Positions 17,160 through 26,818 of a stretch of DNA of 64,000 nucleotides are shown one piece after another (the stretch's first letter is position 1; each line of letters starts with the position of its first letter). Below the pieces are notes generated by a model. It saw only the letters and a list, made by a program, of their open reading frames with translations. It was not told the origin of the DNA and searched no databases. The stretch is taken from positions 66,697 through 130,696 of the forward strand of contig DAMANX010000014.1 of NCBI GenBank assembly GCA_032073245.1, in the 5' to 3' direction. The stretch is from QVMG01 sp032073245 (lineage in GTDB: Bacteria > Bacteroidota > Bacteroidia > Bacteroidales > Tannerellaceae). A program made the translations under genes and the position numbers.

Positions 17160-20100
17160 ATGAAAAATCAATCAAATCACGAAGGTTTTAAGTCTTATTA
17201 TGGCTTATTATCAAAAATTCCAATGAGTATGCGACTAGCTACCTTATTTCTATTTTGCATTTTCATACAAGCACATGCAGAATCGCTGTATTCTCAAACG
17301 ACAAAAATCACATTAAATCTGAGAAATGTTTCTGTCGAAGAAGTGCTTAATGCTATTGAAGAGAATTCCGAATTCTATTTTTTATACAACAGTAAGTTGA
17401 TAAATGTAGACCGGAAAGTAAACGTAAAAGCAAATGCTAAAACCATTGATTCTGTTTTAGAAGATGTGTTCGCGCCCACGGAAGTAGTATATAAAATCGA
17501 AGACAGGCAGATTATTCTAAGTAAAAAAGAATATATCGAAGAAGTTAAACAACAGAATAAAAGGATTTCGGGGACTGTAAAAGATAATTTCGGGGATGCT
17601 ATTATTGGTGCAAATATTAAAGTAAAAGGGACAAGCAGAGGATCAACAACAGATATAGACGGAAATTTTTCTGTAGAAGTTCCTGAAAATGCCGTTCTTG
17701 AAGTCTCTTATATTGGTTATATTACACGTGAAATTGCTGTTGGTAACCAAACTAATCTACAAATTGAACTTAGAGAAGATACACAAACCTTGAGTGAAGT
17801 TGTAGTTGTAGGTTATGGAAAACAAAAGAAAGTGAACTTAACCGGTTCTGTATCTTCTATATCTGCTGATGACATAGGTTCTATACCTGTTTCTAATATA
17901 TCAAACGCTATGGCTGGCCGTATGCCGGGTGTATTCGCATATAGTTCAAGCGGCAAACCAGGTGCAAGTAGCCCGATCACAATTCGTGGTATTAATACTC
18001 CTAACAACTCCACTCCTACTTTTGTTATTGACGGTGTAGTACGTGAAAAAGAAGATTTCGATGCTGTTGATCCGAATGAAATTGAAAGTATTTCTGTATT
18101 AAAAGATGCAGCATCTGCTGCTGTTTATGGATCACGCGCCGCAAATGGTGTTATCTTAATAACAACGAAAATGGGGAAAGAGCAAAAACCTATGTTCCGC
18201 TACTCCGCATTAGTAGGAACGGAAAGAGAAACACGCCGTCCGGAAGTTATGAATGCTTACAACCGTACACAATATATTAATCATCGGTTAGCTTATAGTG
18301 GCGTAGATCCTACTTCTACCCGTTATTATGCTGATGACGAAGTGGAATGGTTTAAAACACATGACTATGACCGGTTGGAAATGGCCTGGAAAAATCCAAT
18401 AATTACTCAGCACAATTTAAGTGTGAATGGAGGAAGTGATAAGATCAATTATTTTATGTCCGTTGGTTATTATGACCAAGGTGGTGTTTTTGAAAAAGTT
18501 AATTATAAAAAGTATAATTTCCGTTCAAATGTAAGTGCCAAAGTAAATGACAATCTTTCCATCACTTTTAATGTAGATGCAAATACCAATAAAATAGAAA
18601 CACCTTATTGGCCTTATAATGGTTCAGGACAAAATACTTATGGTGTTTCTGATAATGATGTGATAAAGGATTTATACCGTGCATTAATGAATCATCCACG
18701 CACAGAGATTCCGTATGTAAATGGTTTGCCGAATGCGACTATTTATGGTTGGAATGTACTCGAAGTAATCAAAAGTGGTGGTAATGATGTAACGGATAAA
18801 AACACACTGAATGCACAATTATCGGGAACATATAAGATACCATTTGTAGAAGGATTAAGTGCAGGTGCCATGTTCAATTACAGAAGATATTATTCTGTAC
18901 GCAAACAAACCGGAAAAGAATATCCGCTTTACGAACATGAAACATCCGGTAGCAATGGGAATTATGTAAAAGAAGATGCAGCCGTCACAAGAACTAAAAC
19001 ACGTACCGAATCTTTAGGAAATGGTATCCGGAAAGATTTCAATGAAAATAGCCGGTATACTTTAAATCTACAACTGAATTATGACCGAACATTTGGAAAA
19101 CATGATGTTTCAGCACTGTTCTTGTATGAACAATTTGAACAAACGGGACAAAACATCTATGCACAGCGGAAAAAATTATTGACAAGTGCTATTGAAGAGA
19201 TGTTTATAGGTGATGCAAGCGCTGAAAATAAAGATGCCGGAGGTGCGGCTTCAGAAATAGGACGCCTTGGATATGTAGGCCGTATAAATTATGGATTTGA
19301 TAACAGATACCTTTTTGAAGCTAACTTCCGTTATGATGCATCCACAAAGTTTGCACCCGGTAATCGCTGGGGATTCTTCCCATCCGTATCGGCAGGTTGG
19401 CGTATTGCTGAGGAATCATTCTTCAAAAGCAATGAAGATTTGAAATTTATTGATAATCTGAAGTTAAGGGCTTCTTATGGTATATTAGGTAATGATGGAG
19501 GAAATGATGTAGCCTATTATCAATATCTAGATATATTTAATACAGCAACTGGTGGAGCTTTTGGTTCAGCAACTACAGGTATAGTTCAAGGTACTTATCC
19601 TAATAAATCAATAACCTGGGAAAAAACAGCAACTACAGATATTGGTGTGGATGTAGGTATGTGGAACGGATTGTTCTCATTAGAATTTGATTATTTTCAT
19701 AAACGGACTTATGATATTCTTATGGCACGTACAAGAACAATACCAAGTACTTTCGGGGCTACCCTGCCTAAAGAAAACTATGCAGAATTGATTAATAAAG
19801 GTATTGAATTCCAGGTAAGACATGACAATAAGATTGGGGATTTTAATTACTTTATTTCCGGTAACTTCAGCTTTGCACGGAATCATTATTCTAAAATAGA
19901 CGAAGCAGAAAATGCTTACGATTATCAGATTAAAACAGGACGTCCAATGAATTTCATTACAGGTTATGTTTCTGACGGTATTGCCCGTACAGATGCTGAT
20001 CTTGCCGGCCTTCCTACATGGAATACCGCTCATCAATGGCAATTAGGTGATATTCGTTTAAGAGACCTGAATGGTGATGGCGATGTAACCAGCATAGACC

Positions 20101-20633
20101 AGACTGTCCTTTCAGAATACACAAAACATCCTGAAATCATGTATGGATTCAATTTAGGTGCTTCATGGAAAGGTATAGATTTTAATATATTCTTCCAGGG
20201 TGTTGCACATCGCTCCATTATGCCAGGTTATCGCAGTTGGAGATGGGATGAGCAATCCGTATTGGATATCTGGTCTGATGCTTATTCTAATAGCTCATTT
20301 AATCCCAATAATCCTTATATGAGAGATAATCTGGATGGAAAATACCCACGTGTGAATGGAACAGGTTCTTCCGGTGCAAATGGACAAGCATCTTCCTTCT
20401 GGTTATTGAATGGTAATTTCTTAAGATGTAAAAATCTTGAAATTGGTTATACTTTCCCCAAAGCAATGCTAAGTAAAGTTGGCATGAGCGGTTTACGTGT
20501 ATATGTTTCAGGTACAAACTTATTTGTATTTGATAAAGTAGGAGTATACGATCCGGAAAATTCAAGTGACTGGGATGCTTATCAATATCCTATGATGAAA
20601 AGTTTCAATGCCGGTTTAAGTTTGACTTTCTAA
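17160..20633 (+). CDS. SusC/RagA-family TonB-linked outer-membrane protein with STN domain
   Basis: 1157 residues. After a long signal region, the STN domain is at about residues 50-120 (KITLNLRNVSVEEVLNAIEE, FYFLYNSKLINVDRKVNVKA). It talks to the FecR anti-sigma factor. Next comes the carboxypeptidase-regulatory-like repeat (ISGTVKDNFGDAIIGANIKV, VSYIGYITREI), then the TonB box region EVVVVGYGKQKKVNLTGSVS, the plug (LKDAASAAVYGSRAANGVIL) and a long beta-barrel ending in Phe (NAGLSLTF). It imports glycan fragments across the outer membrane together with its SusD partner, which starts 12 bp downstream. Substrate not determinable. Confidence 0.96.
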   Translation: MKNQSNHEGFKSYYGLLSKIPMSMRLATLFLFCIFIQAHAESLYSQTTKITLNLRNVSVEEVLNAIEENSEFYFLYNSKLINVDRKVNVKANAKTIDSVLEDVFAPTEVVYKIEDRQIILSKKEYIEEVKQQNKRISGTVKDNFGDAIIGANIKVKGTSRGSTTDIDGNFSVEVPENAVLEVSYIGYITREIAVGNQTNLQIELREDTQTLSEVVVVGYGKQKKVNLTGSVSSISADDIGSIPVSNISNAMAGRMPGVFAYSSSGKPGASSPITIRGINTPNNSTPTFVIDGVVREKEDFDAVDPNEIESISVLKDAASAAVYGSRAANGVILITTKMGKEQKPMFRYSALVGTERETRRPEVMNAYNRTQYINHRLAYSGVDPTSTRYYADDEVEWFKTHDYDRLEMAWKNPIITQHNLSVNGGSDKINYFMSVGYYDQGGVFEKVNYKKYNFRSNVSAKVNDNLSITFNVDANTNKIETPYWPYNGSGQNTYGVSDNDVIKDLYRALMNHPRTEIPYVNGLPNATIYGWNVLEVIKSGGNDVTDKNTLNAQLSGTYKIPFVEGLSAGAMFNYRRYYSVRKQTGKEYPLYEHETSGSNGNYVKEDAAVTRTKTRTESLGNGIRKDFNENSRYTLNLQLNYDRTFGKHDVSALFLYEQFEQTGQNIYAQRKKLLTSAIEEMFIGDASAENKDAGGAASEIGRLGYVGRINYGFDNRYLFEANFRYDASTKFAPGNRWGFFPSVSAGWRIAEESFFKSNEDLKFIDNLKLRASYGILGNDGGNDVAYYQYLDIFNTATGGAFGSATTGIVQGTYPNKSITWEKTATTDIGVDVGMWNGLFSLEFDYFHKRTYDILMARTRTIPSTFGATLPKENYAELINKGIEFQVRHDNKIGDFNYFISGNFSFARNHYSKIDEAENAYDYQIKTGRPMNFITGYVSDGIARTDADLAGLPTWNTAHQWQLGDIRLRDLNGDGDVTSIDQTVLSEYTKHPEIMYGFNLGASWKGIDFNIFFQGVAHRSIMPGYRSWRWDEQSVLDIWSDAYSNSSFNPNNPYMRDNLDGKYPRVNGTGSSGANGQASSFWLLNGNFLRCKNLEIGYTFPKAMLSKVGMSGLRVYVSGTNLFVFDKVGVYDPENSSDWDAYQYPMMKSFNAGLSLTF

Positions 20634-20645
20634 ATAATTGATAGT

Positions 20646-22337
20646 ATGAAAAAGATAATATTATATTTTGCACTTTTAGGAACTATTCTTACATCTTGTA
20701 CGAATGTACTGGATAAAACTAAATTAGATGCTGTTTCCGAAGATTATGTCTGGGGGGATGCTGCACTATGTACGGCTTATGCAAATACACTATATACTTA
20801 TATTCCTGTATTTGATAATACACTGGCAGATGCTACAGATGAAGCTACAGGCGGAGGAACCTGGGTGAGCGGATCACTAAGTCCGGATTCACCGATACGT
20901 TACTGGAATTATGATCATATCCGCCAAATGAATATTTTCATTAATACCATTCAGGATAGAACAATAACCACAATTGATGAAGCATTAGCCGGAAGACTAG
21001 CATTAGAAGCCCGTTTTATCCGTGCTTTCACTTATTTTGAATTAGTGAAAAGATACGGTGGTGTACCTTTGTTGACGGAAGCACAGGTTCTATCGGATAA
21101 CTTTGATGATCTATTGGTTACACGTGAATCTACAAAAAATTGTTTTGAATTCATTGTAAATGAATTAAATGCATGTATTAACGGACTTCCTGATTCTTAT
21201 GATGCAGCTAACTTAGGAAGAGTAACTAAAGGTGCAGCTATGGCTTTTCTTGGACGTGTTTATCTTTTCCGGGCAAGTCCACAGTTTAATCCTAATAATA
21301 CAAAAGAACACTGGGAAACAGCTTACAATCATAATAAGCAAACTCTTGAATACTTAAAAGGTAAAGGATACGGCCTTGTTCTGGAATCTGAAATGGAATA
21401 TGGTGATATATTCTTAAATGAAATGAATAAAGAGGTAGTATTTGCTATCCGTTATGTGTATCCTGGAAGAACTCATAGTGAAGATGCGCGTATTCGTCCA
21501 ATAACTCATGCTCAAAATAACACAGGTGGAAATCATCCTATTCAAAAAGTTATTGACTCCTGGCCAACTGCTGATGGAAAAAAATTCACCCTAGCAGATA
21601 TTAAAGCAGATCAGGATATTAATGACCTATGGAAAAATAGAGATAAACGTTTCTATAGCGTGATTGTCTATCATGGCTCGCAATATCTGGATATTCCTTA
21701 TATGTATATGAATGAGAATGCACAAAATGGTTACGCTTACGGTAAAAACAATGGTAGCAAAACAGGTTATTATTCAAAGAAATGGATCAATCAAGGCTAT
21801 TCAGTAACAGAAGCTTCTAATTCAGGAACAGATTATATAGATATTCGTTTTGCAGAAGTTATGTTAAACTTTGCGGAAGCCGCCGTTGAGACTGGAAATT
21901 TGAGTGATGCGTTTGATGTAATAAGCCAGATCAGAGACAGAGCAGGCATCGAGAAAAATGTCGCAGGAGATCCGGAATTGGCAGGAAAAGAATATGGTTT
22001 GAATCCTAATATGAATCAAAGCGAAATGCGCCAGGCCGTACGTGATGAACGTTATATCGAGTTAATATTCGAACGCAAACGTTTATGGGATTTGCGCCGT
22101 TGGGGAATCTACCAGGATATCATGATTGGCCAGGGAAAACGTTTTGCTCTTATACTTGAAGAACAAGAAGACAAATCGCTGACATGGAGACTTTTTGATA
22201 GAGATAATACTCCGATGATCTCTGATGAACGGATTAATTTCCTTCCATTATCACAAACAGACGATTTAAATAAAAACTCCAAACTACAACAGAATAAAGG
22301 TTGGGGTGGAACTTTTGACCCATTAGAAGGAATGTAA
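20646..22337 (+). CDS. SusD/RagB-family surface glycan-binding lipoprotein
   Basis: 563 residues. Lipoprotein signal MKKIILYFALLGTILTSC with Cys18. Typical SusD features are YWNYDHIRQMNIFINTI, LALEARFIRAFTYFELVKRYGGVPL (split here for reading: ARFIRAFTYFELVKRYGG), GRVTKGAAMAFLGRVYLF, DIRFAEVMLNFAEAAVETG, and the C-terminal ERYIELIFERKRLWDLRRWG. It binds oligosaccharides at the lid of the SusC transporter encoded 12 bp upstream. A strong terminator (22360-22397) ends the operon. Confidence 0.96.
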   Translation: MKKIILYFALLGTILTSCTNVLDKTKLDAVSEDYVWGDAALCTAYANTLYTYIPVFDNTLADATDEATGGGTWVSGSLSPDSPIRYWNYDHIRQMNIFINTIQDRTITTIDEALAGRLALEARFIRAFTYFELVKRYGGVPLLTEAQVLSDNFDDLLVTRESTKNCFEFIVNELNACINGLPDSYDAANLGRVTKGAAMAFLGRVYLFRASPQFNPNNTKEHWETAYNHNKQTLEYLKGKGYGLVLESEMEYGDIFLNEMNKEVVFAIRYVYPGRTHSEDARIRPITHAQNNTGGNHPIQKVIDSWPTADGKKFTLADIKADQDINDLWKNRDKRFYSVIVYHGSQYLDIPYMYMNENAQNGYAYGKNNGSKTGYYSKKWINQGYSVTEASNSGTDYIDIRFAEVMLNFAEAAVETGNLSDAFDVISQIRDRAGIEKNVAGDPELAGKEYGLNPNMNQSEMRQAVRDERYIELIFERKRLWDLRRWGIYQDIMIGQGKRFALILEEQEDKSLTWRLFDRDNTPMISDERINFLPLSQTDDLNKNSKLQQNKGWGGTFDPLEGM

Positions 22338-22359
22338 TTAGAAATTGTGTTTTATCTTT

Positions 22360-22397
22360 GACAGGAGTTAGATTAGAAAGACTAACTCCTGTCTTTT
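22360..22397 (+). terminator. Intrinsic terminator after the SusC/SusD pair
   Basis: GACAGGAGTTAG and CTAACTCCTGTC form a perfect 12-bp stem with a 10-nt loop, followed directly by TTTT. It starts 23 bp after the SusD stop. Confidence 0.85.
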
Positions 22398-22563
22398 AAT
22401 CGCTTATGTATATCATGAAAAAAACTCTTTCATTACCCATTCTTATGGGTGTGGATATTTTTTGTTCAATTTATACTGAAACTTATTGAAATAAATAACG
22501 GATAGGACGTTTTTATAAACTTGCTGAAAAGTATTATTGGCAATACTTATTAATACAAATTCC

Positions 22564-24840
22564 ATGAGAAACATATTTATTTTTATATCATTCTTACTGA
22601 TGTCTATTCCGGTTATTGCTAATCAGAAAGACTGGTTAATTGATGGAAGCACGTTTAATGCCGAAGTAAAAATATCAGAAAATGGAAAACGATTAGAATT
22701 AACGAATGGACTATTGTGCCGTACTTTTCTAATTGAACCAAATGCTGCGACTATTGCATTTGATAACCTGATGACCAATCAAAGTGAATTACGTGCTGTC
22801 CGTCCGGAAGCACTGTTAATTATTGATGGGAAAGAGTATCCGGTTGGAGGATTGAGTGGACAACCCGTCAGTAATTTTCTATCTGAAGAGTTTCTGGATA
22901 ATATGCAAATATGTGACTCAGCTTTTATTTTGACAGATTATCAGATAAGTGAAACAAAAGAACGTTTTTCATGGAAACCTAATTCATTGTGGTTATCCAA
23001 TTCATCACCCTGGCCGGCAGTAGGTAAGAGATTAACTTTCACTTATCAGGCACCCAATAAAGCTCTTCCTAAACATGCCGGATTGGTTGTACGTGTTATA
23101 TATGAATTATACAGCGGTGCCCCTATCCTATCTAAATGGATTGAAATAGAAAATACAGGTAAAGAAAAAGTCAGACTTGATTCTTTCAAATCCGAAATAC
23201 TGGCATTGGTCGAAACAGCTCCCAAAGTTCATTATGGTGAACCTCATGAAGCACGAATGATGGCACAGGAACCAGGGTATTACACAAAAGATTTTCGTAA
23301 ACAACCTGTACAAACAGATGCTCCCCGTGACTATATAGACCGTTTCACACAGTTGTTTGTAGTAACCGACTATGCCATGGGTGGTGATATGGAAGCAATG
23401 AAAGATAATCCGGCAGTACGTTGGGTATTCGACCATCCTGAATATGAATATACAGGTATACGTTATTACGGTCAATATAAACCGGCACGTCTGGAAGTAA
23501 CGCCTTTGCTGGGTCCGGGATTAGAAATTGAACCGGGAACGACATTTGAATCATGTACGGCGTATGAGATGCTACGGGATGCAACCGATAAGGAACGTCG
23601 TGGGCTTGCCGAATGCAAATTCTGGCGTATGATGGCACCCTGGACACAGGAGAATCCCATATTTATGCATGTGCGCGAGTCGGATGATAAATCGGTCAAA
23701 CAAGCTATTGATCAATGTGCGGAGGTAGGTTTTGAAATGGTGATTATGACATTTGGAAGTGGTTTTAAAATTGAAAATGATTCTGCTCACTATATCAAAC
23801 GCATGAAAGGCTTAAGTGATTATGCTGCAAAAAAAGGTATTGCTATAGGCGGTTATTCATTACTTGCAAGTCGCGGTGCAAAAGAACAAGATGCAGCAAT
23901 CAGCCAACGTACAGGTAAACCGGCAAAAACACGGGAAGAAGGTAGTCGTTTTGGAATCTCTCCCTGTATAGCATCCGATTGGGGTACTGAATATTTCAAT
24001 AAACTTGAAAACTTTTTTACAGTAACAGGTATGAATGTCTTTGAACATGATGGTTCATATCCCGGAGATCCTTGTGCCTCAACCGAACACAGTGGGCATA
24101 CAGGATATGAAGACTCCCAATGGCAACAGTGGAAAAAAATTAATACTTATTACAGATGGTGCCGCTCTAAAGGCATTTACCTGAATGTTCCCGATTGGTA
24201 TTTTCTCTCTGGTTCTAATAAGACACCAATGGGATATGTAGAAACAAACTGGTCATTGCCAAGAGCCTATCAGGAAATTATTGAACGTCAGAATATATAT
24301 GACGGAACCTGGGTGAAGACACCGAGTATGGGATATATGTTTGTTCCCCTTACCCAATATCATGGTGGTGGAGAAGCAGCTACCATTGAACCATTAAACG
24401 AACATCTGGACCATTATGAGACCCGTTTACGTAATCTTTTTGGAGCAGGTGTACAAGCGTGTTACAGAGGTCCCCGTTTATATGACACGGAAGAGACCAA
24501 ACAATTGGTTCAAAAGTGGGTATCTTTCTATAAACAATACCGCGCAATACTGGATTCAGATATTATCCACCTACGTCGTCCGGATGGACGGGATTGGGAT
24601 GGAATTATGCATGTGAATCCGCAACTGAAGGAGAAAGCATTTATCTCTGTATATAATCCATTGGATATTGCGATTGAAAAGGAAATTGAAATACCAATGT
24701 ATTATACAGGACTGATTGACAAAGCGCTTGTAAAAGAACAGGATGGTAATGGAGAAATATATACTCTATCCCGTGACTATTCTATTACTTTGAAGATAAA
24801 GATACCGGCAAAAGGGCATAATTGGTATGTAATTGAATAA
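22564..24840 (+). CDS. Alpha-galactosidase-like (GH36/GH27-type) exported hydrolase
   Basis: 758 residues from the ATG at 22564; an upstream in-frame alternative start would precede the signal peptide MRNIFIFISFLLMSIPVIA. An N-terminal beta-sandwich (about residues 25-240, e.g. RLELTNGLLCRTFLIEPNAA, KEYPVGGLSGQP, ILSKWIEIENTG) precedes a TIM-barrel (FEMVIMTFGSGFKIENDS, MNVFEHDGSYPGDPC, GIYLNVPDWYFLSG). The Asp in VFEHDGSYPGD and nearby acidic residues could be catalytic. A small beta domain ends the protein. It resembles Bacteroidetes proteins annotated as alpha-galactosidase. It follows the SusC/SusD terminator by 170 bp. The N-terminal sandwich is paralogous to the middle of the next gene's product. 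Confidence 0.7.
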   Translation: MRNIFIFISFLLMSIPVIANQKDWLIDGSTFNAEVKISENGKRLELTNGLLCRTFLIEPNAATIAFDNLMTNQSELRAVRPEALLIIDGKEYPVGGLSGQPVSNFLSEEFLDNMQICDSAFILTDYQISETKERFSWKPNSLWLSNSSPWPAVGKRLTFTYQAPNKALPKHAGLVVRVIYELYSGAPILSKWIEIENTGKEKVRLDSFKSEILALVETAPKVHYGEPHEARMMAQEPGYYTKDFRKQPVQTDAPRDYIDRFTQLFVVTDYAMGGDMEAMKDNPAVRWVFDHPEYEYTGIRYYGQYKPARLEVTPLLGPGLEIEPGTTFESCTAYEMLRDATDKERRGLAECKFWRMMAPWTQENPIFMHVRESDDKSVKQAIDQCAEVGFEMVIMTFGSGFKIENDSAHYIKRMKGLSDYAAKKGIAIGGYSLLASRGAKEQDAAISQRTGKPAKTREEGSRFGISPCIASDWGTEYFNKLENFFTVTGMNVFEHDGSYPGDPCASTEHSGHTGYEDSQWQQWKKINTYYRWCRSKGIYLNVPDWYFLSGSNKTPMGYVETNWSLPRAYQEIIERQNIYDGTWVKTPSMGYMFVPLTQYHGGGEAATIEPLNEHLDHYETRLRNLFGAGVQACYRGPRLYDTEETKQLVQKWVSFYKQYRAILDSDIIHLRRPDGRDWDGIMHVNPQLKEKAFISVYNPLDIAIEKEIEIPMYYTGLIDKALVKEQDGNGEIYTLSRDYSITLKIKIPAKGHNWYVIE

Positions 24841-24901
24841 TACAATATGTTACTACTATACATAATATGACGTTGTTTTATGCATAGTTTAGAGACAAAG
24901 C

Positions 24902-24930
24902 ATGCATAGAAACACTTTTTAACCTATCAT
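24902..24930 (+). repeat. 29-nt word shared with 6742-6770
   Basis: ATGCATAGAAACACTTTTTA and onward, ending TATCAT; a single mismatch to the 6742 copy. It lies 92 bp upstream of the chimeric gene at 25023, with a second ATGCATAG word about 20 bp earlier. The position suggests a regulator-binding or promoter element for the 25023-29497 gene pair. Confidence 0.65.
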
Positions 24931-25022
24931 ATTTGTAGTGATAAACTTAAAATTGTGACTATTTATCAAATACTAATGGTATGGATTTATCGAAAGCAGA
25001 AAATATATAATATATAAATATC

Positions 25023-26813
25023 ATGAAAAAGCTCTTATCTACAATTCTCATCGGGCTCTTATTTGTCGGCGTAAAAATTTCAGCCCAAACAAGGCCGTTC
25101 TCACTTACAGAAATGGACCTATCCCTCTCCTACCAGCAATATGGTTCACCTGTAAAGAATCATTCGGTCATAGGTGAGGAATTATCCATTGCAGGAGAAA
25201 AATTTACTGAGGGGATAGGTGTTCAGGCAAATAATAAAATGAAACTCCGATTAAGTAGAAAAGCGGAACGTTTCACTTGTAAAATAGGAATAAATGATCG
25301 TTTATTAGATTATGTAATTACTGAAATCACCCAAATTCCGCTAACAGACGGAACCATGCTTTTTTATAGAACTGAAAATGATAAAAAACAATTTTCAGGC
25401 GTAGGATTTGGTGATGGTTCATTATCAACAGGAACAGTTGTATATAGTATTCTGGCTGATGGAAGAGAAATCTATAATAGTGGTATTATCCGACTAGGAG
25501 AAAAAGCGCGAAATGTGGATTTAGATATACGTCGTATAAGTATTTTAGAGTTAATAGTTGAAGATGCCGGCGATGGAGCAAGTGGTGATCATGCAAACTG
25601 GATTGAGCCTGTGATTACCTATTCGGAGATAAAACCGTCATTGGTTAACCCTGATTATCAGACTGAATCCGAAACAATGCCAAATGAAATAAGAAATAAA
25701 CTTGAAAAAAAAATCAAGACAATACATTCCGTACAACTACCTCTTGAACGGACAAAAACTGATTGGTTATTAGATAATTCTACATACAAATCGAATGTCT
25801 ACCAAACACATGGTGGTAAAGACCTTATATTGACAAACGGTTTGGTAAGCCGTATTTTCCGTATTTATCCTAATCTGGCAACTATTGATATTCTCAATCA
25901 CATGACCGGAGAAAACATGTTACGTGCAGTAAGTAATGAAGGTGTTTTAAAAATTGATGATAAAACATATACGCTGGGTGGACTAAACGGACAACAGGAA
26001 TTTGGCTATACACAATATAAATGGATTGATAGCCTGCAAATTATTCCCAATTCATTTCGAATCACCGATTTTACTGTTTCTGATCTGAAACCAAGAATGA
26101 AATGGGCTAACAAACGGTGGTCATTAGTCAAATCCTGGGATGTTTCGGGTAAAGTTCTGACCTTCTACCTGGAGGGTCCGGAATATATGAAAGGAGTGAA
26201 AGTAAAACTCAATTATGCATTATATGATGGAATGCCTTGTATTAGTAAATGGATGGAAATAGAAAACCATACAGGTATACAATTTACATTGGATGAATTC
26301 ATAACAAGCGCCCGCTTCCTTGACTTGATTGAAGACTTTGATCGTTTATTGGGGGCTCGCTCCACGTTCTTATTAGGTAAATGGATTAAAGATGCCCGTC
26401 AATGGGGAACAACAGAAGAAGAAAAAGATCTATATGAATGGAATGCCCGTACACTAGTTACAGTATGGGGACCCAAATGGACTACAGCACATCTGTTTGA
26501 ATATTCCAACCGTCAATGGTCAGGATTGATGAAAGGATACTATAAAGTACGTTGGGAGAAATTCATAAGCTACCTCAAAGCTCAACCAAAAGGAGAATGG
26601 CGTTATGATGAAACATATATCAAAACACAACATGGCCGCCCGGCTCAGGATGCCAGTGATTTCTATACCCGCCTTACCAACTGGGAATATGATTGGGCAT
26701 TCCAGAAAAATGAATATCCATCGGTTCCTTCCGGTGACGAAATTGAGATTGTAAGAGAATTATATAATAAATGGAAACCTGTCATGATTTCCACAAAAGA
26801 ATCTGTAAAATAA
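25023..26813 (+). CDS. Chimeric exported protein: NPCBM domain, galactosidase-type sandwich, GH89 C-terminal domain
   Basis: 596 residues, signal peptide MKKLLSTILIGLLFVGVKIS followed by AQT. Residues about 30-205 are an NPCBM carbohydrate-binding domain (FTEGIGVQANNKMKLRLSRK, SILADGREIYNSGIIRLGEK). Residues about 245-427 match the N-terminal sandwich of the upstream protein (LILTNGLVSRIFRIYPNLAT, ISKWMEIENHTG). From about residue 430 the sequence is the C-terminal domain of alpha-N-acetylglucosaminidase (GH89/NAGLU): FLLGKWIKDARQWGTTEEEK, YEWNARTLVTVWGP, SNRQWSGLMKGYYKVRWEKF, and YPSVPSGDE. The catalytic barrels of both families are missing. It probably arose by an in-frame deletion joining two adjacent genes; it may bind but is unlikely to cleave. 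It is 5 bp upstream of the next gene. Confidence 0.8.
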   Translation: MKKLLSTILIGLLFVGVKISAQTRPFSLTEMDLSLSYQQYGSPVKNHSVIGEELSIAGEKFTEGIGVQANNKMKLRLSRKAERFTCKIGINDRLLDYVITEITQIPLTDGTMLFYRTENDKKQFSGVGFGDGSLSTGTVVYSILADGREIYNSGIIRLGEKARNVDLDIRRISILELIVEDAGDGASGDHANWIEPVITYSEIKPSLVNPDYQTESETMPNEIRNKLEKKIKTIHSVQLPLERTKTDWLLDNSTYKSNVYQTHGGKDLILTNGLVSRIFRIYPNLATIDILNHMTGENMLRAVSNEGVLKIDDKTYTLGGLNGQQEFGYTQYKWIDSLQIIPNSFRITDFTVSDLKPRMKWANKRWSLVKSWDVSGKVLTFYLEGPEYMKGVKVKLNYALYDGMPCISKWMEIENHTGIQFTLDEFITSARFLDLIEDFDRLLGARSTFLLGKWIKDARQWGTTEEEKDLYEWNARTLVTVWGPKWTTAHLFEYSNRQWSGLMKGYYKVRWEKFISYLKAQPKGEWRYDETYIKTQHGRPAQDASDFYTRLTNWEYDWAFQKNEYPSVPSGDEIEIVRELYNKWKPVMISTKESVK

Positions 26814-26818
26814 ATACT

